Source of the DNA: Azadirachta indica
Taxonomy: Eukaryota; Streptophyta; Magnoliopsida; Sapindales; Meliaceae
DNA: 64,000 bases
NCBI GenBank assembly: GCA_022749755.1
Contig: CM040451.1
Span: forward strand, 5,346,871 to 5,410,870
Reading direction: 5' to 3'
Shown here: piece after piece, positions 11,854 to 21,822 of the stretch
How positions within the stretch are numbered: the first letter of the stretch is position 1
Layout of the letters: each line of letters starts with the position of its first letter
Position numbers and translations under genes: made by a program
Notes under the pieces: model-generated
What the model was told of the DNA's origin: nothing
The model's database searches: none
What the model saw: the letters and a program-made list of their open reading frames with translations, nothing else

Positions 11854-14035
11854 ATAGTAGGGGAGATCTCTATAAATTTTTACAAACTTTCTCTTTACCT
11901 ATGATGTTTACAAACCGTGGGGGACGTGTGAAAATACCCCTCTCTTTCTATGTGCTTTATTTATTTATTTATTTATGTATTAACTTGTCACGGCTTTGCT
12001 GCTTTTGCTTTTCCACGTGATTTCCTCTTGAGAAAATAAACTAATATTGAAAAAAAAACGAGGAAAAAGCAAAGGGTGAAAATCATGAAAGCCGACATCT
12101 CCCAATCATCAATGTCTTCGTTGACACCAAGAAATTGACGCCTTTAAGCAACCGTTAGAGTGTGCAAAAGAGTTTTTATATTTTATCAATTTACACATCT
12201 TTCTTCTTATAATATTTTATATATTAAATGTTTGTATTTTATATATAAATAATAATAATGTTAAGCATACAAAATCTAGGTGTACGGACTAATGGGTGAG
12301 CGTGATATTATATTTGCAAGTTTTTTATATATATATATTTTTCTTTTACTCGCATGAAAATTTTTCTTATTGTCGTCAAAATATAAAATATTGGTAGTGG
12401 TACAATAATATATCACATATAATAATAATATAATATTATTATATTAATTTATATTAATAAACGAATTTGTTTTAGAAATTTGTATATATATATTAATTTT
12501 TTTTATAAGATATTAATTTTATGTCCAGAAGTAATTATTCAACGCACTTGTTAAACTGTATTATAAGTATTTTTGTTTTTATATTTTGTAAATAATACTG
12601 TTACTTATACGAATTATTATACAAAATTCATTCATATTAACTGATGTGGTAATGTTATGTGCATTGTTACATGTGTACAAAAATTAAAAATTCTAAAAAT
12701 TCTAAGGTAAAATTTGAAACCTGAAACTTTGAATTATTTAAAATTAAAATAAAAATATTTAATACAAAAGTTAAAAGTATTATACATCAAAATTGCAATA
12801 TTATACATTAAAGTTGAAAAGTCTAATATAAAATTTGAGATATTTAACACAAAAGTTAAAATATTTAATGTAAAAATAATAAAGAAAAAGTGTAGATATT
12901 TTACCCGAGGTGACTAATATTCTAGAAAGAGCTACAAAAGCTTTAATATATAATTTGCTTGTTGAAATTGACGCAAGAAATGATGCGGGATATCTTAATT
13001 TGAATCATTAGGTCTCTCCAAAATGGCCATATTATCATTAATCCTCCACCACTAATCATATCTCTTTTCCTTGTTTAATTGGACAATTTAGTTATTTAAT
13101 TTCTTCATTTTCCTTGATAAAATTATAACGGGTAACGCTAGAATGCAGTGATTATATACTCTCCCTGCATCGTGATCGTTAAATTCTTCAAAAAAATAAT
13201 TTAGCGATCAATTTAAAAGTGAGATGGTCCATGAATTACATCAACTCACTTTATATAAATATATCATACAATTACTTTATAATATCATGACTCAGTTTTT
13301 ATTAATTTAAAAGATATTAAGAAAATATCATATTCATTTAAAAGATATAAAATACACATGTTAGTTGTGACATATAATTAACAAATATCTAATAATATAA
13401 CATAACATTATATTGTAATTATAAATTAGATTGGTAATTTTTTAAAATAAAAAATGACTTATATACTCCTAAGGTAATTTAGTCAAATATTACACTTCAA
13501 TATGTGTAGTTTTAAAAGTACCCATGCAAGTCTTATTTGTTAATTAGTTTAATCCTTTGAATTTGATGAAAATAAAGATAATAAGATATATTTAATTCTT
13601 AAACTGCTTATAATTAAGAATTCATTTAAGTAATTATAATAAAAATTATGAATAAATCATTCAAACCATATAAAAGAAAATAAATTAATAAATAGGGGTC
13701 TATGAATATTTTTGAAATTATATATTAGAACTAAAGTATTCTTATAATCAAATAAAAAAGGTGGCTATATCCTTTATCTTTTTTTTTTTTCTAAATTAAT
13801 AATTGCATATACGCTAATGATTTGTTGTATATATTACATGTAAAGTATATTTATTGTCTTGAAATCATTTATATCATCATGTATATATACACAATGTTTT
13901 TTTATTTTTTATTAATTAATAAAAATAATAATTTCTAGAAGGAAAATTATAAATAAAATAATAAATCTTATGAAGATAATATTCAAAATAAAACTAGTTT
14001 CAAGTTGTGTGCATACAAGACAAGAAAACTTCAAC
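11854..14035. other. Intergenic AT-rich DNA, no gene recognised
   Basis: Only short chance frames are present. It has a CACGTG motif near 12015 and long AT-rich tracts. No transposon ends or coding remnants could be recognised. Confidence 0.4.
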
Positions 14036-14360
14036 TATAATTAAACATAACACAGCAAGAAAAGAAGAAATTAAACAATAGTACTCTATCAATCGAACAA
14101 TATTAATAATATATAGTAGCACATTTTACATAATATAATTAAATTTGATGATAGTGTAAACAATTTAATTAATTAATTAATTAAATTAATAAATTCATTA
14201 GTATAATTGAACTTAACACAGCAAGAAAAGAAGAAATCAAACAATAGTAATATGTCAATCGAACAACATTAATAATGTATAGTAGCACATATTACACAAT
14301 ATAATTAAATTTGATGATATTGTAAACAATTTAATTAATTAATTAATTAATTAATTAACT
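14036..14360. repeat. Tandem duplication, two ~166-bp units
   Basis: Unit 1 (14036-14201) and unit 2 (14202 to about 14360) share 'ACACAGCAAGAAAAGAAGAAA', 'TATAGTAGCACAT' and 'AATTAAATTTGATGAT', and each ends in a TTAA/AATT run of different length. The high similarity suggests a fairly recent duplication. It lies about 0.9-1.2 kb upstream of the MYB start codon, but no link to its regulation is shown. Confidence 0.85.
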
Positions 14361-15192
14361 TACTAAATTAATGGTTTCTTGTTAAGTTGCCTGTGATTTA
14401 TAGTACTAAAGATCGATGGGTGAAATATCGGGGTACAAATCAACATCATCTTCAAAATAAGCTGTATATGAAGAGACTAAAGAATATTTTATTTGACCTA
14501 CTTGGACCCTATTAGTGTGAAAATTACTAAATTATTTTTAGAAAATGTTTTCACGTGCTTTCACCACTCTATTTGGTTAAGGTTTTTGCTTTTTAATTTA
14601 AGTTCTTAATTTGTCCTTTCTTTTTTTAATTATAGTATACTAATCTGCAAGTATCGATTAATTATTAGCTAAAATACATCAGATTTTAAAGTTTGTTGTC
14701 TAAAATATTAAGAACTAGAATATAATATTGATATGAAATTAAATAATTTTTTTAAAAATTTTTAACACTGGAATATATAATTTTATTGCTATTATTATAA
14801 TAATTATTATTAATTTATGAATAGGTGTTTCTTTTTTTTTAAGAACTAGTTTATTTAACTGATAAAATTTTTTTGTATGGTATTTCAATTTTAGGGGATT
14901 TGAGTTATTTTGTTATAAGATTTATAAAAGAATAAAAAGTTACAAAAAGTTGATTGCTAATTAATGAATAAAATTAACAAAAATAATAATAGAGTTTGAA
15001 AACGATGGAGGTTGTTCAAGGTTGAATATTGGAATCTATGGAAGTACTCAATGAGAACAAATGGTCCTCCCCTTAATGAGTACACCACAAGTTAAATTGT
15101 CAACATCTCTCTCTTTCTTTTCTGTAAATGTCTCCATCATTTAATTAAAGAGAAACAACTAATTTAATTACTATTACGACTGACTAATTTAC
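14361..15192. other. Upstream region of the MYB gene
   Basis: AT-rich non-coding DNA between the tandem duplication and the MYB TATA box. No individual transcription-factor site is strong enough to call by eye. Confidence 0.4.
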
Positions 15193-15200
15193 TATATATA
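15193..15200 (+). promoter_or_regulatory. TATA box of the MYB gene
   Basis: TATATATA followed by GGGAGATAAG, 71 bases upstream of the MYB start codon at 15271. With the usual plant spacing of about 30 bases the transcript would start near 15225-15235, giving a short 5' UTR of about 40 bases. Called from position and sequence only. Confidence 0.6.
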
Positions 15201-15270
15201 GGGAGATAAGAGAGGTTTACACTAAAACAAACATAGAACAGCTTTGCTTTTCTGTGATAGTATTGAGGAT

Positions 15271-16336
15271 ATGGGACATAACTGCTGCAGCAAACAGAAA
15301 GTGAAGAGAGGATTATGGTCTCCTGAAGAAGATGAGAAGCTTATCAAATATATAACAACCCATGGACATGGTTCTTGGAGTTCTGTTCCTAAACTTGCAG
15401 GTAAAATTGATATACATTCTTGTAGATATAAATAGTCTTTGTTTCCTTGTTTTTTTGTTCTTGATTTCTGAAAACGTGTTTATGTTTATATAATTTTTAT
15501 GTGTTGTAGGGTTGCAGAGATGTGGGAAAAGCTGTAGATTGAGATGGATAAACTACTTGAGACCAGATCTGAAAAGGGGTTCATTTACTGAACAAGAAGA
15601 GAGGATTATCATTGATATTCATAGAATTCTAGGCAACAGATGGGCTCAGATTGCTAAGCATTTGCCTGGTAGAACTGATAATGAGGTGAAGAATTTTTGG
15701 AACTCATGTGTCAAGAAGAAGCTCATTGCACAAGGAATAGATCCCAACACTCATAATCTTCTAGCTTCAACCCAAATTATTAGTAGCAACAATTACGGCA
15801 ATAATAATGCATGTAATATTCTTCTTCCTCACAACTACTCTCCTGTTTTCTTTGTAGAGTCACAGATGAAAGAATATTCTTCTTCTTCTTCTTCTTCTTC
15901 TTCTTCTTCTTCTTCAATGGAGATAATTAAGTCTACTTTTCTGCAAATACCATTTATTCCTTCTTCTCATGAAACCAATACTATGTCAGCGCTACCAACC
16001 TCTGGATACCAAAACCCTAATCTTTTTGGTACTATACAAGAAAACCAATCTTCAATAACATGTCTCCCAATCTCTTCTTCTCCATTAAACCCATCTGGGT
16101 TTGGGTTCATAGATGAGAATAATGGAATATTTAATAGTGGTAGCTTTGATGAAGTACTGATTGAAGCTTCTCCAGAAAAGGAAGAAGCAATGCTGCAGCC
16201 AAAGCAGCAGCAAGGAGTACTGAATCATGATGGGCAGAACATGAATCAGTTTGATTTTGATTTTCTGGAGTCTACTGTATTGCCATGTGGAATGTATTGT
16301 AATCTCAGTCCCATTGACCAATTTGCATGGGATTAA
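15271..16336 (+). CDS. R2R3-MYB transcription factor (MYB26/MYB86-like)
   Basis: Two exons, 15271-15400 and 15510-16336, split by a GT-AG intron inside the codon for Gly44. They encode 318 residues of a nuclear DNA-binding regulator. R2 has tryptophans at 16, 36 and 56. R3 has Phe69, Trp88 and Trp107, the usual Phe-for-Trp change. Family landmarks are '[20 protein letters not shown]' (45-64), '[20 protein letters not shown]' (85-104) and '[10 protein letters not shown]' after R3, a motif typical of secondary-wall and anther MYBs such as MYB26, MYB61 and MYB86. The C-terminal half is a low-complexity Asn/Ser/Gln-rich, acidic region with a run of 13-14 serines encoded by pure TCT repeats (15878-15915), ending FAWD. 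The start was chosen because [21 protein letters not shown] is the conserved N-terminus. A longer upstream frame lacks an ATG. The second intron that many R2R3-MYBs have in R3 is absent. Subgroup placement is by eye, so a secondary-wall or anther role is only an inference. Confidence 0.93.
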
Positions 16337-16678
16337 TTGTATTCTTAAGCATTATTTTCTCTGTACGTTTCTTTGGAGTTCTCTTTTTCTTTCTCTTTTA
16401 TCTTTATTTTCCTTCTGTATACCTTTATCACAACCAATCTCGTTAATCTTGTTAAATGTAAAAATCAGTGTCCCTCTGTCTTGTCCGTATATGAAACATA
16501 TATATATATATATATATATACGTGTTTCACTTTTTTCGTCGGTCTTGTTTGTCTCGAGTTTTGCGCCTTTAACGGTCAAACAAGCTTGAGAAGAAAAAAA
16601 CGAAAGGGAAAGAACTTAAGGAAAAGAACTTTGGTGTTTTATTAGCGTGGGAAAAGTGGGATTGACTAAAATTCATTA

Positions 16679-16710
<32 letters not shown>

Positions 16711-17540
16711 ATATCAATAAATAGTTACGTATATTAAATTCAATTTTAAACATTAAAAAAAATCTAAATCTAATAGTTCAACAAAATATTATATAAATAT
16801 AAGTAAAAATATGAGACTATTGATTGTTCTTATATATATATATATTATGTTATATACTTCAATTAATATGTTAGATATTTTCAGTTTTAAAATTTTAAAA
16901 TTTATCTTTTAATTTCAACTATTTTATAGGCAAGTTTGAAAAAAAATCTTGGTTAAGTTTGATATATTTCATTTTTTTCTTCCTATATATAGTCTAGTGA
17001 ATTTAAATGCAGATATAAAATATTTATTATATAGTTTTTTATTTATAAAATATATGGATATAAATTTTGTAAAACTATTGATTTCAAGTATTATACTTTT
17101 ATATATGATTAAATAAATTTTATACATTAAAACATAAATAAAATTATAATTAGATAAATTTATTTAAATTTTGATCTTAAAACATGAAAAATAAACACTT
17201 TTAAAAAAAAATTAAACTATTAAAATTGAATTATTTGAATTACAAACTAAAAAAATAACATACACTTAGTTAAAATACAACTATATTAATGAAAGGGGTT
17301 AATATCAATACAAGTAGGTGTCACGTCATTATATGATTGGAAGAAGAGTGTTACCATGTATTTTATTTTTATTAAACATATTGATTTTTTTTTTTAAAAA
17401 AATTTCTTTAGTCATACAATGTGATCGCGTCCATTTTCCTCAATAGATAGATTACGATTTGATCTCTTACCTAAAAATAATAAGTCAAGAGATCAATTTC
17501 TCCTTACACTAACTCTGGAGGGAAAATTTCTTTAGTTTCA
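16337..17540. other. MYB 3' flank and AT-rich intergenic DNA
   Basis: Probably begins with the MYB 3' UTR. It contains a TA microsatellite (16499-16520), a TTA microsatellite (16681-16703) and, near 16710-16800, a partial copy of the fold-back MITE seen at 9030. Open frames of 75-112 codons here are T-rich artefacts overlapping the MYB tail and UTR. Confidence 0.5.
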
Positions 17541-17544
17541 ATTT

Positions 17545-18240
17545 GGTATATTTATGGTGTGTTTGGTTGGAGAAATGGAGGGAAGAAAGAAAGGAATCCT
17601 CCAAAGAATTCTCTTTCCTTAAAATGGGAGAATCATGATTTTTCTTCCCGTGGAGGAATCGTAGAATCATGATTCTCATCCTTCTAAATTTATGAATTTT
17701 TTATTTTATTCCCCTTCTATATATTTCATTCCAATTTATTTTAAATAATTTAATGAAACTAATAGTTTAAATTCAACTAATTATTTTTTAAAATAGTTAT
17801 CGTATTATTTTATTTATTTTATAAAATATTGTTTAAAAATTAAGATTTTAAGAAATTATTTAAAATTAATATATAATTATTAGTGTTTTATTTTTGTGTA
17901 TAAATTCAACATGATCCTATTTAGAACTATATCTCTTATTGTTCTTATCCTCATTTCTAGTATGTATAAAATATATTTTCAAATGTTTAATATCTATATC
18001 AATTTATTAATTTATAATTAGTCAGATTATTTGATATTATAATTTTTATTATGCGAAAAATTATTGTTAATGTAATTATTTTTTTATTTTTTAAAAACCT
18101 TTTTAATGAAAATATGACTACCAAACCAAAATCAAGAAAAAAAAAATCATCACGACAATGAGTCTAAGTGACTTAGTTCTTAAATTTATTTTGATATGCA
18201 AGTTAGTCAAACTAAAGTTAAGATTTATTGTTATTTGTAA
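17545..18240. repeat. Unclassified interspersed repeat, copy A (uninterrupted)
   Basis: The segment from about 17740 to 18240 is similar to 32880-33260 joined directly to 34669-34830. Shared landmarks are 'GTATAAAATATAT', 'GATGTAATTAT'-like sequence, 'CACGACAATGAGTCTAAGTGAC' and 'AAGTTAGTCAA'. It is therefore the uninterrupted version of a repeat broken by a Mutator-like insertion in the other copy. The stretch starting GGTGTGTTTGGTTGG at 17558 and 'ACCAAACC' near 18124 could be degenerate transposon ends, but this is not established. No coding capacity. Confidence 0.6.
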
Positions 18241-18983
18241 TTTTTGTGAATATATTTTCTTTTTTTTGGTATTTATCTTTGTTATTTCTATTTATTTAAT
18301 TTTAGTTTATAATAATAAATTGTTAAATATATTGATGTTTTAATATTAAAATTTTTAAAAAAAAAAAAAATAATTATATTTAAAATAAAAATTAGTACAT
18401 AATTAGAAGTTTTATCAGGAAATATAACTAATTTTTAAAATTTGAGGGTATTGTTGTTCAAAAGAAATATGATAAATGGGGTATTTTTATATTCCTCTTA
18501 TAAAATATCTAAAACTATCACTTTGCATCCACTTTTGGCCAAAGGATCAATTAGCTCCCTTGGACCTTCCATCTCTTTTAGCTGACCAATGCAATTTCTT
18601 AAAAGCCCTCAGATATTACTCTTATGAATGAAACAAAAGTTGAACACATATAATAGTCATTGATAATTCAGTACTCACACCTGGGATTTACACTTAGCTA
18701 TTAGTTAACTGAATAATGTGAAATGATAAAATTTTATTTAGTATATAAGTTAAGGCAATATTTTAAAAATATAATCGTGGGAGCCAATAATTATATGCTT
18801 CCTCTTTACAGTAAGTTAAAGGCATCATGTTGCTATAGCAATTGAGTGCTATATTGGAGTCCTGATTTAGAAATGCTAATACCCAATAAAGCGGCCGCAC
18901 TACTACCTTACAACTCATTCATCTGGTTGCGTCCTTAAACATAACTATAACACCACATCTTTATAATTAAAGGAGCAAAACAT
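18241..18983. other. Intergenic, no gene recognised
   Basis: Mostly AT-rich. A moderately less AT-rich patch lies at about 18530-18960 and includes a NotI-type GCGGCCGC near 18891, unusual in this background, but no frame or transposon signature goes with it. Confidence 0.35.
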
Positions 18984-18991
18984 AATATATG

Positions 18992-19456
18992 GAGGGGTGG
19001 GTAGAAAATTGGACCAACCAAACCGGACCAGAATCGGACCGAAACTTACTTACATATTTGGTTCAGTATTTTATGCAATTCGGTTTGATTTCAATTTTTA
19101 AAATAAAAAACTCAAAATTTTTGGTCCAATTTCAGTTTTGATCCAAAAAATTGGATTAGATTGGAGATATTATTTTTTAATCTAAATGACGTCGTTTTAT
19201 TGTGATTTTTATAAAAACGTCGTTTAATACACTAAAAAATTTTTAAAAAATAATAAATTTATCTAAAAACCGAACCGACTCGAAAATTAAACCGATCGGT
19301 CCGATTTTAATTCGATTCTAACATATAATTGGTTCGGTCTGATTCGAATTTTTTTTTATTTGATCTAGTTCGTTTTCAAAAATTTGAAATCTAAAAATTT
19401 TAGGTCCGATCCGATTTTTCAAAAACTTGAATCAAACTGGACCGTGCCTACTTCTA
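18992..19456. mobile_element. hAT-type non-autonomous element (MITE), 465 bp
   Basis: Flanked by a perfect 8-bp target-site duplication AATATATG (18984-18991 and 19457-19464), the length expected for hAT transposition. The ends are GAGGGGTGGGTA and, reverse-complemented, TAGAAGTAGGCA, which match only partly. The subterminal regions are dense in GGTTCGGT/CCGGACC/CCGATCC motifs, the usual look of this plant MITE class. No transposase is present, so movement would need an autonomous hAT elsewhere. Confidence 0.75.
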
Positions 19457-19464
19457 AATATATG

Positions 19465-21108
19465 TTCGCATTTAACACAAAAATATCGTTATTTAGGCGT
19501 TCAAGCTACCTCAACACAGGTAACTTATTACAATCTTTTCTCTACACTCAAAGAGTATTACAAGAAGATATTGAAGTGTTGGCTTGTAAAACAGTAAATT
19601 CAATAAGAATAGATGGTCTCAAATAATTCAAGCACAAGGAGACATAAAAGAAATATGAAAAGTAAGCAACGAACGAAACATGTTAATGGTAGTCTCATAA
19701 TGTTTGAGAAAATATATTGCATGTGCAATAAAAAAGAACTTAGGACCAGAGTTTCGATTTTGCCTTTAAATGATTCAAATATTTTTGCTTTTGCCATTTA
19801 GTAATTTAAATATTTAATAATATTCTTTATATTTTCTTTAATATCCCATCAACCTTTTAATTTTTTATTTTGTTCTTTAATAATTCATATATTTTTTGTT
19901 TTGCCATTTAGTAATTTAAACATGAACCGATGCAGTGGCAGAGCTCTTTAGGGGCCTGAGGGAGGTGCCCCACCAAAATTTAATATAAATTATTAATTTT
20001 TTTTATAATCTTAATTAAAGCATGTAAAATATCTATTTGCCCCCATAAATTCTTTTTAAAAAGATGATATTTTTAGATCAAAATTAATTTTTTTATATTT
20101 TAATTATTTATTTTAAAATTATATAATGATAAACTAGTTAAACATATATTTTTTTTTAAGTTTCCAAATAGTAATTCACCTATTTATTAATATTATACAT
20201 ATAAAATAATTTTTCTTTAAAAAATTACTTATTTAATTTTATCCTCTATATAATCGAAATTTTTTTCTGTATAAAAAAACTGTATAATTTTGAAAATCTT
20301 TTGCTTATAGAAAAATTATGCATTTAAAAACTTTTTCCTTCAATTTTTTTTTATGACTATTATATATATATATATATATATATCATAGACTTCTATCAAA
20401 TAATCAAAACACTTTATTTTGATAATTTTTGAGATTTAACAAACTATACTTAATTTTTATCCCCATAATTCACAAATACCCACACTATAACATGTTATTC
20501 AAAATACCTAATTTTAAAGTTTTTGAACAAAAATATCCTTAATACTCAAAATTATCAAACTTAACTTTAAGTTATTGTAGCAACTTGAAGTTATGAACTC
20601 GAAGATGAATTTCAAGTTCATTGTCACAAAGCACTCAAAAGTGTTGTAGCAACTCAAAAGTTATTATAGCAAGTTGAAAGTAACTCAAAATTGTTTCGTT
20701 AATTTTGGGCGTAAGGTTATTTTTGTTTGAAACAAGTAAAAATAAGCATTTTTTATTAACTTTTTGTAAAGAGGCATTTTTCATTTTTGGGGCAAAAATG
20801 GGGTAGTTCGGTCATTTTTCTTATTTTTTTAAATTTTTTTTCTCAAGTAAGAAGAAAAAGTTCTAAAAAAAAAGCTAATATTTTCAAAGTAATTTTATAT
20901 GGATCTTTTAAATTCATGCATTATTTGAATTTATTATATATGGGTTTGTATAAATATAAATATAAATTATAATTATGATAATCTTATGATAATTCATTAT
21001 GATATAATCTTATTTTTTAATAATTTTTTAATAATTTTTTAAATTTAAAAAATTAAATTATTATTCAATCCCGCCAAATCTTAGATTGTGGCTTCGCCTG
21101 TAGCTGTA
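19465..21108. other. Intergenic repeat-derived DNA
   Basis: No gene. 'TTTTGCCATTTAGTAATTTAAA' occurs twice, near 19788 and 19900. The segment from 19933 (CAGTGGCAGAGC) to about 21103 (GTGGCTTCGCCTGTAG) has ends that loosely mirror each other, like the GGCGGAGCC-type ends of some plant repeats, but no target-site duplication supports a boundary. A TA microsatellite lies at 20361-20383. Confidence 0.4.
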
Positions 21109-21160
21109 TGAATTCGAACCTATGGCATGATGAAAATAATTTAATACCCATACCACTACT
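21109..21160 (-). promoter_or_regulatory. tRNA-like A/B box module (left, reads leftward)
   Basis: On the minus strand AGTGGTATGGGTATT (about 21158-21144) resembles a Pol III A box, and GGTTCGAATTC (21120-21110) closely matches the B box consensus GGTTCGANTCC. The spacing is close to that of the mirror-image module at 21771-21822. No complete tRNA cloverleaf can be drawn, so this is a SINE-like or tRNA-derived head rather than a tRNA gene. Confidence 0.5.
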
Positions 21161-21770
21161 AAACACATTTTTACAATAAATTATCTAATCTTTAATAAAA
21201 AACTCCTTTAAACATATATATAATAAATTCTACTAATAATAAAAAATTTTCTAGTATAAAAAATTTATAATTTAAAAACAATTTTATAATCATTAAAATT
21301 TTAAAATATTTTGAATTTAAAATTTATTATTATTATTATTATTATCATTTAATTATATAAATTAATAGTGATTTCAAAATAATTTTAATTTTACAATAAA
21401 TTAGATTTATTTTCCTTAACAATTTTAGGTATATTATAAATTTCTAAAATTATTATCACTAATGATGATTTTAGAATAATTTTATAATATAATTTAAATC
21501 ATTAATAATAATTTCAAAATAATTTTATTTTTATAATAAATTAGATTTATTTTATTTAACAGTTATTTTAAAATATTATAAAATTTTAAATTATTATCAT
21601 TAGTAATTTTTTAGAATAATTTTTTAAATTTTAATGATTATAAAATTATTTTTAAATTATTAAATTTTTTATATTAATGAAAGTAATTTTTTATTTTTAT
21701 TAAAATTTATTATGCATTTTGAAAAGAGATATTTATTAAAAATCGGATAAAATATTAACAAAAGTCATTT

Positions 21771-21822
21771 GGCGGAGTGGTTAGGTATTGGTAAGTTTCA
21801 TGGTATTCTAAGATTTGAATCC
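21771..21822 (+). promoter_or_regulatory. tRNA-like A/B box module (right, reads rightward)
   Basis: GGCGGAGTGGTTAGG (21771-21785), preceded by T, fits the Pol III A box TGGCNNAGTGG. GATTTGAATCC (21812-21822) is a two-mismatch B box. It is the diverged mirror copy of the module at 21109-21160. Downstream sequence lacks a CCA-proximal acceptor stem, so a functional tRNA is not supported. Confidence 0.5.

Larger units (their letters stand above)
21109..21822. repeat. ~714-bp quasi-palindrome with tRNA-like ends
   Basis: The two halves are imperfect reverse complements centred near 21465. The clearest match is a perfect 21-bp pair: AATTTTATAATCATTAAAAT(T) at 21280-21300 against its complement at 21627-21647. 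Matching continues outward through 'TTTAATAAA', 'ATACC..ACCACT' and the terminal B-box-like motifs. The centre holds a direct repeat of about 120 bp (about 21365-21484 and 21504-21623). Each end carries a tRNA-like internal promoter module oriented outward. The element type is unknown. It could be two inverted SINE-related copies or a fold-back element. Confidence 0.7.

Noticed and set aside
16085..16645. Frames of 75-112 codons on both strands over the MYB 3' end
   Set aside because: Overlap the MYB CDS and its UTR, with composition set by T-rich and TA-repeat DNA.
17558..18135. PIF/Harbinger-type element with GGTGTGTTTGGTTGG and ACCAAACC ends
   Set aside because: Inverted similarity is limited to a short TTTGGT core, and no TWA-type duplication could be confirmed.
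19933..21103. DNA transposon bounded by CAGTGGCAGAGC / CTACAGGCGAAGCC
   Set aside because: The ends match only loosely and no target-site duplication was found.
21771..21822. A true tRNA-Leu gene
   Set aside because: The A and B boxes are recognisable but no acceptor, anticodon or T stems can be paired, so it is at best tRNA-derived.
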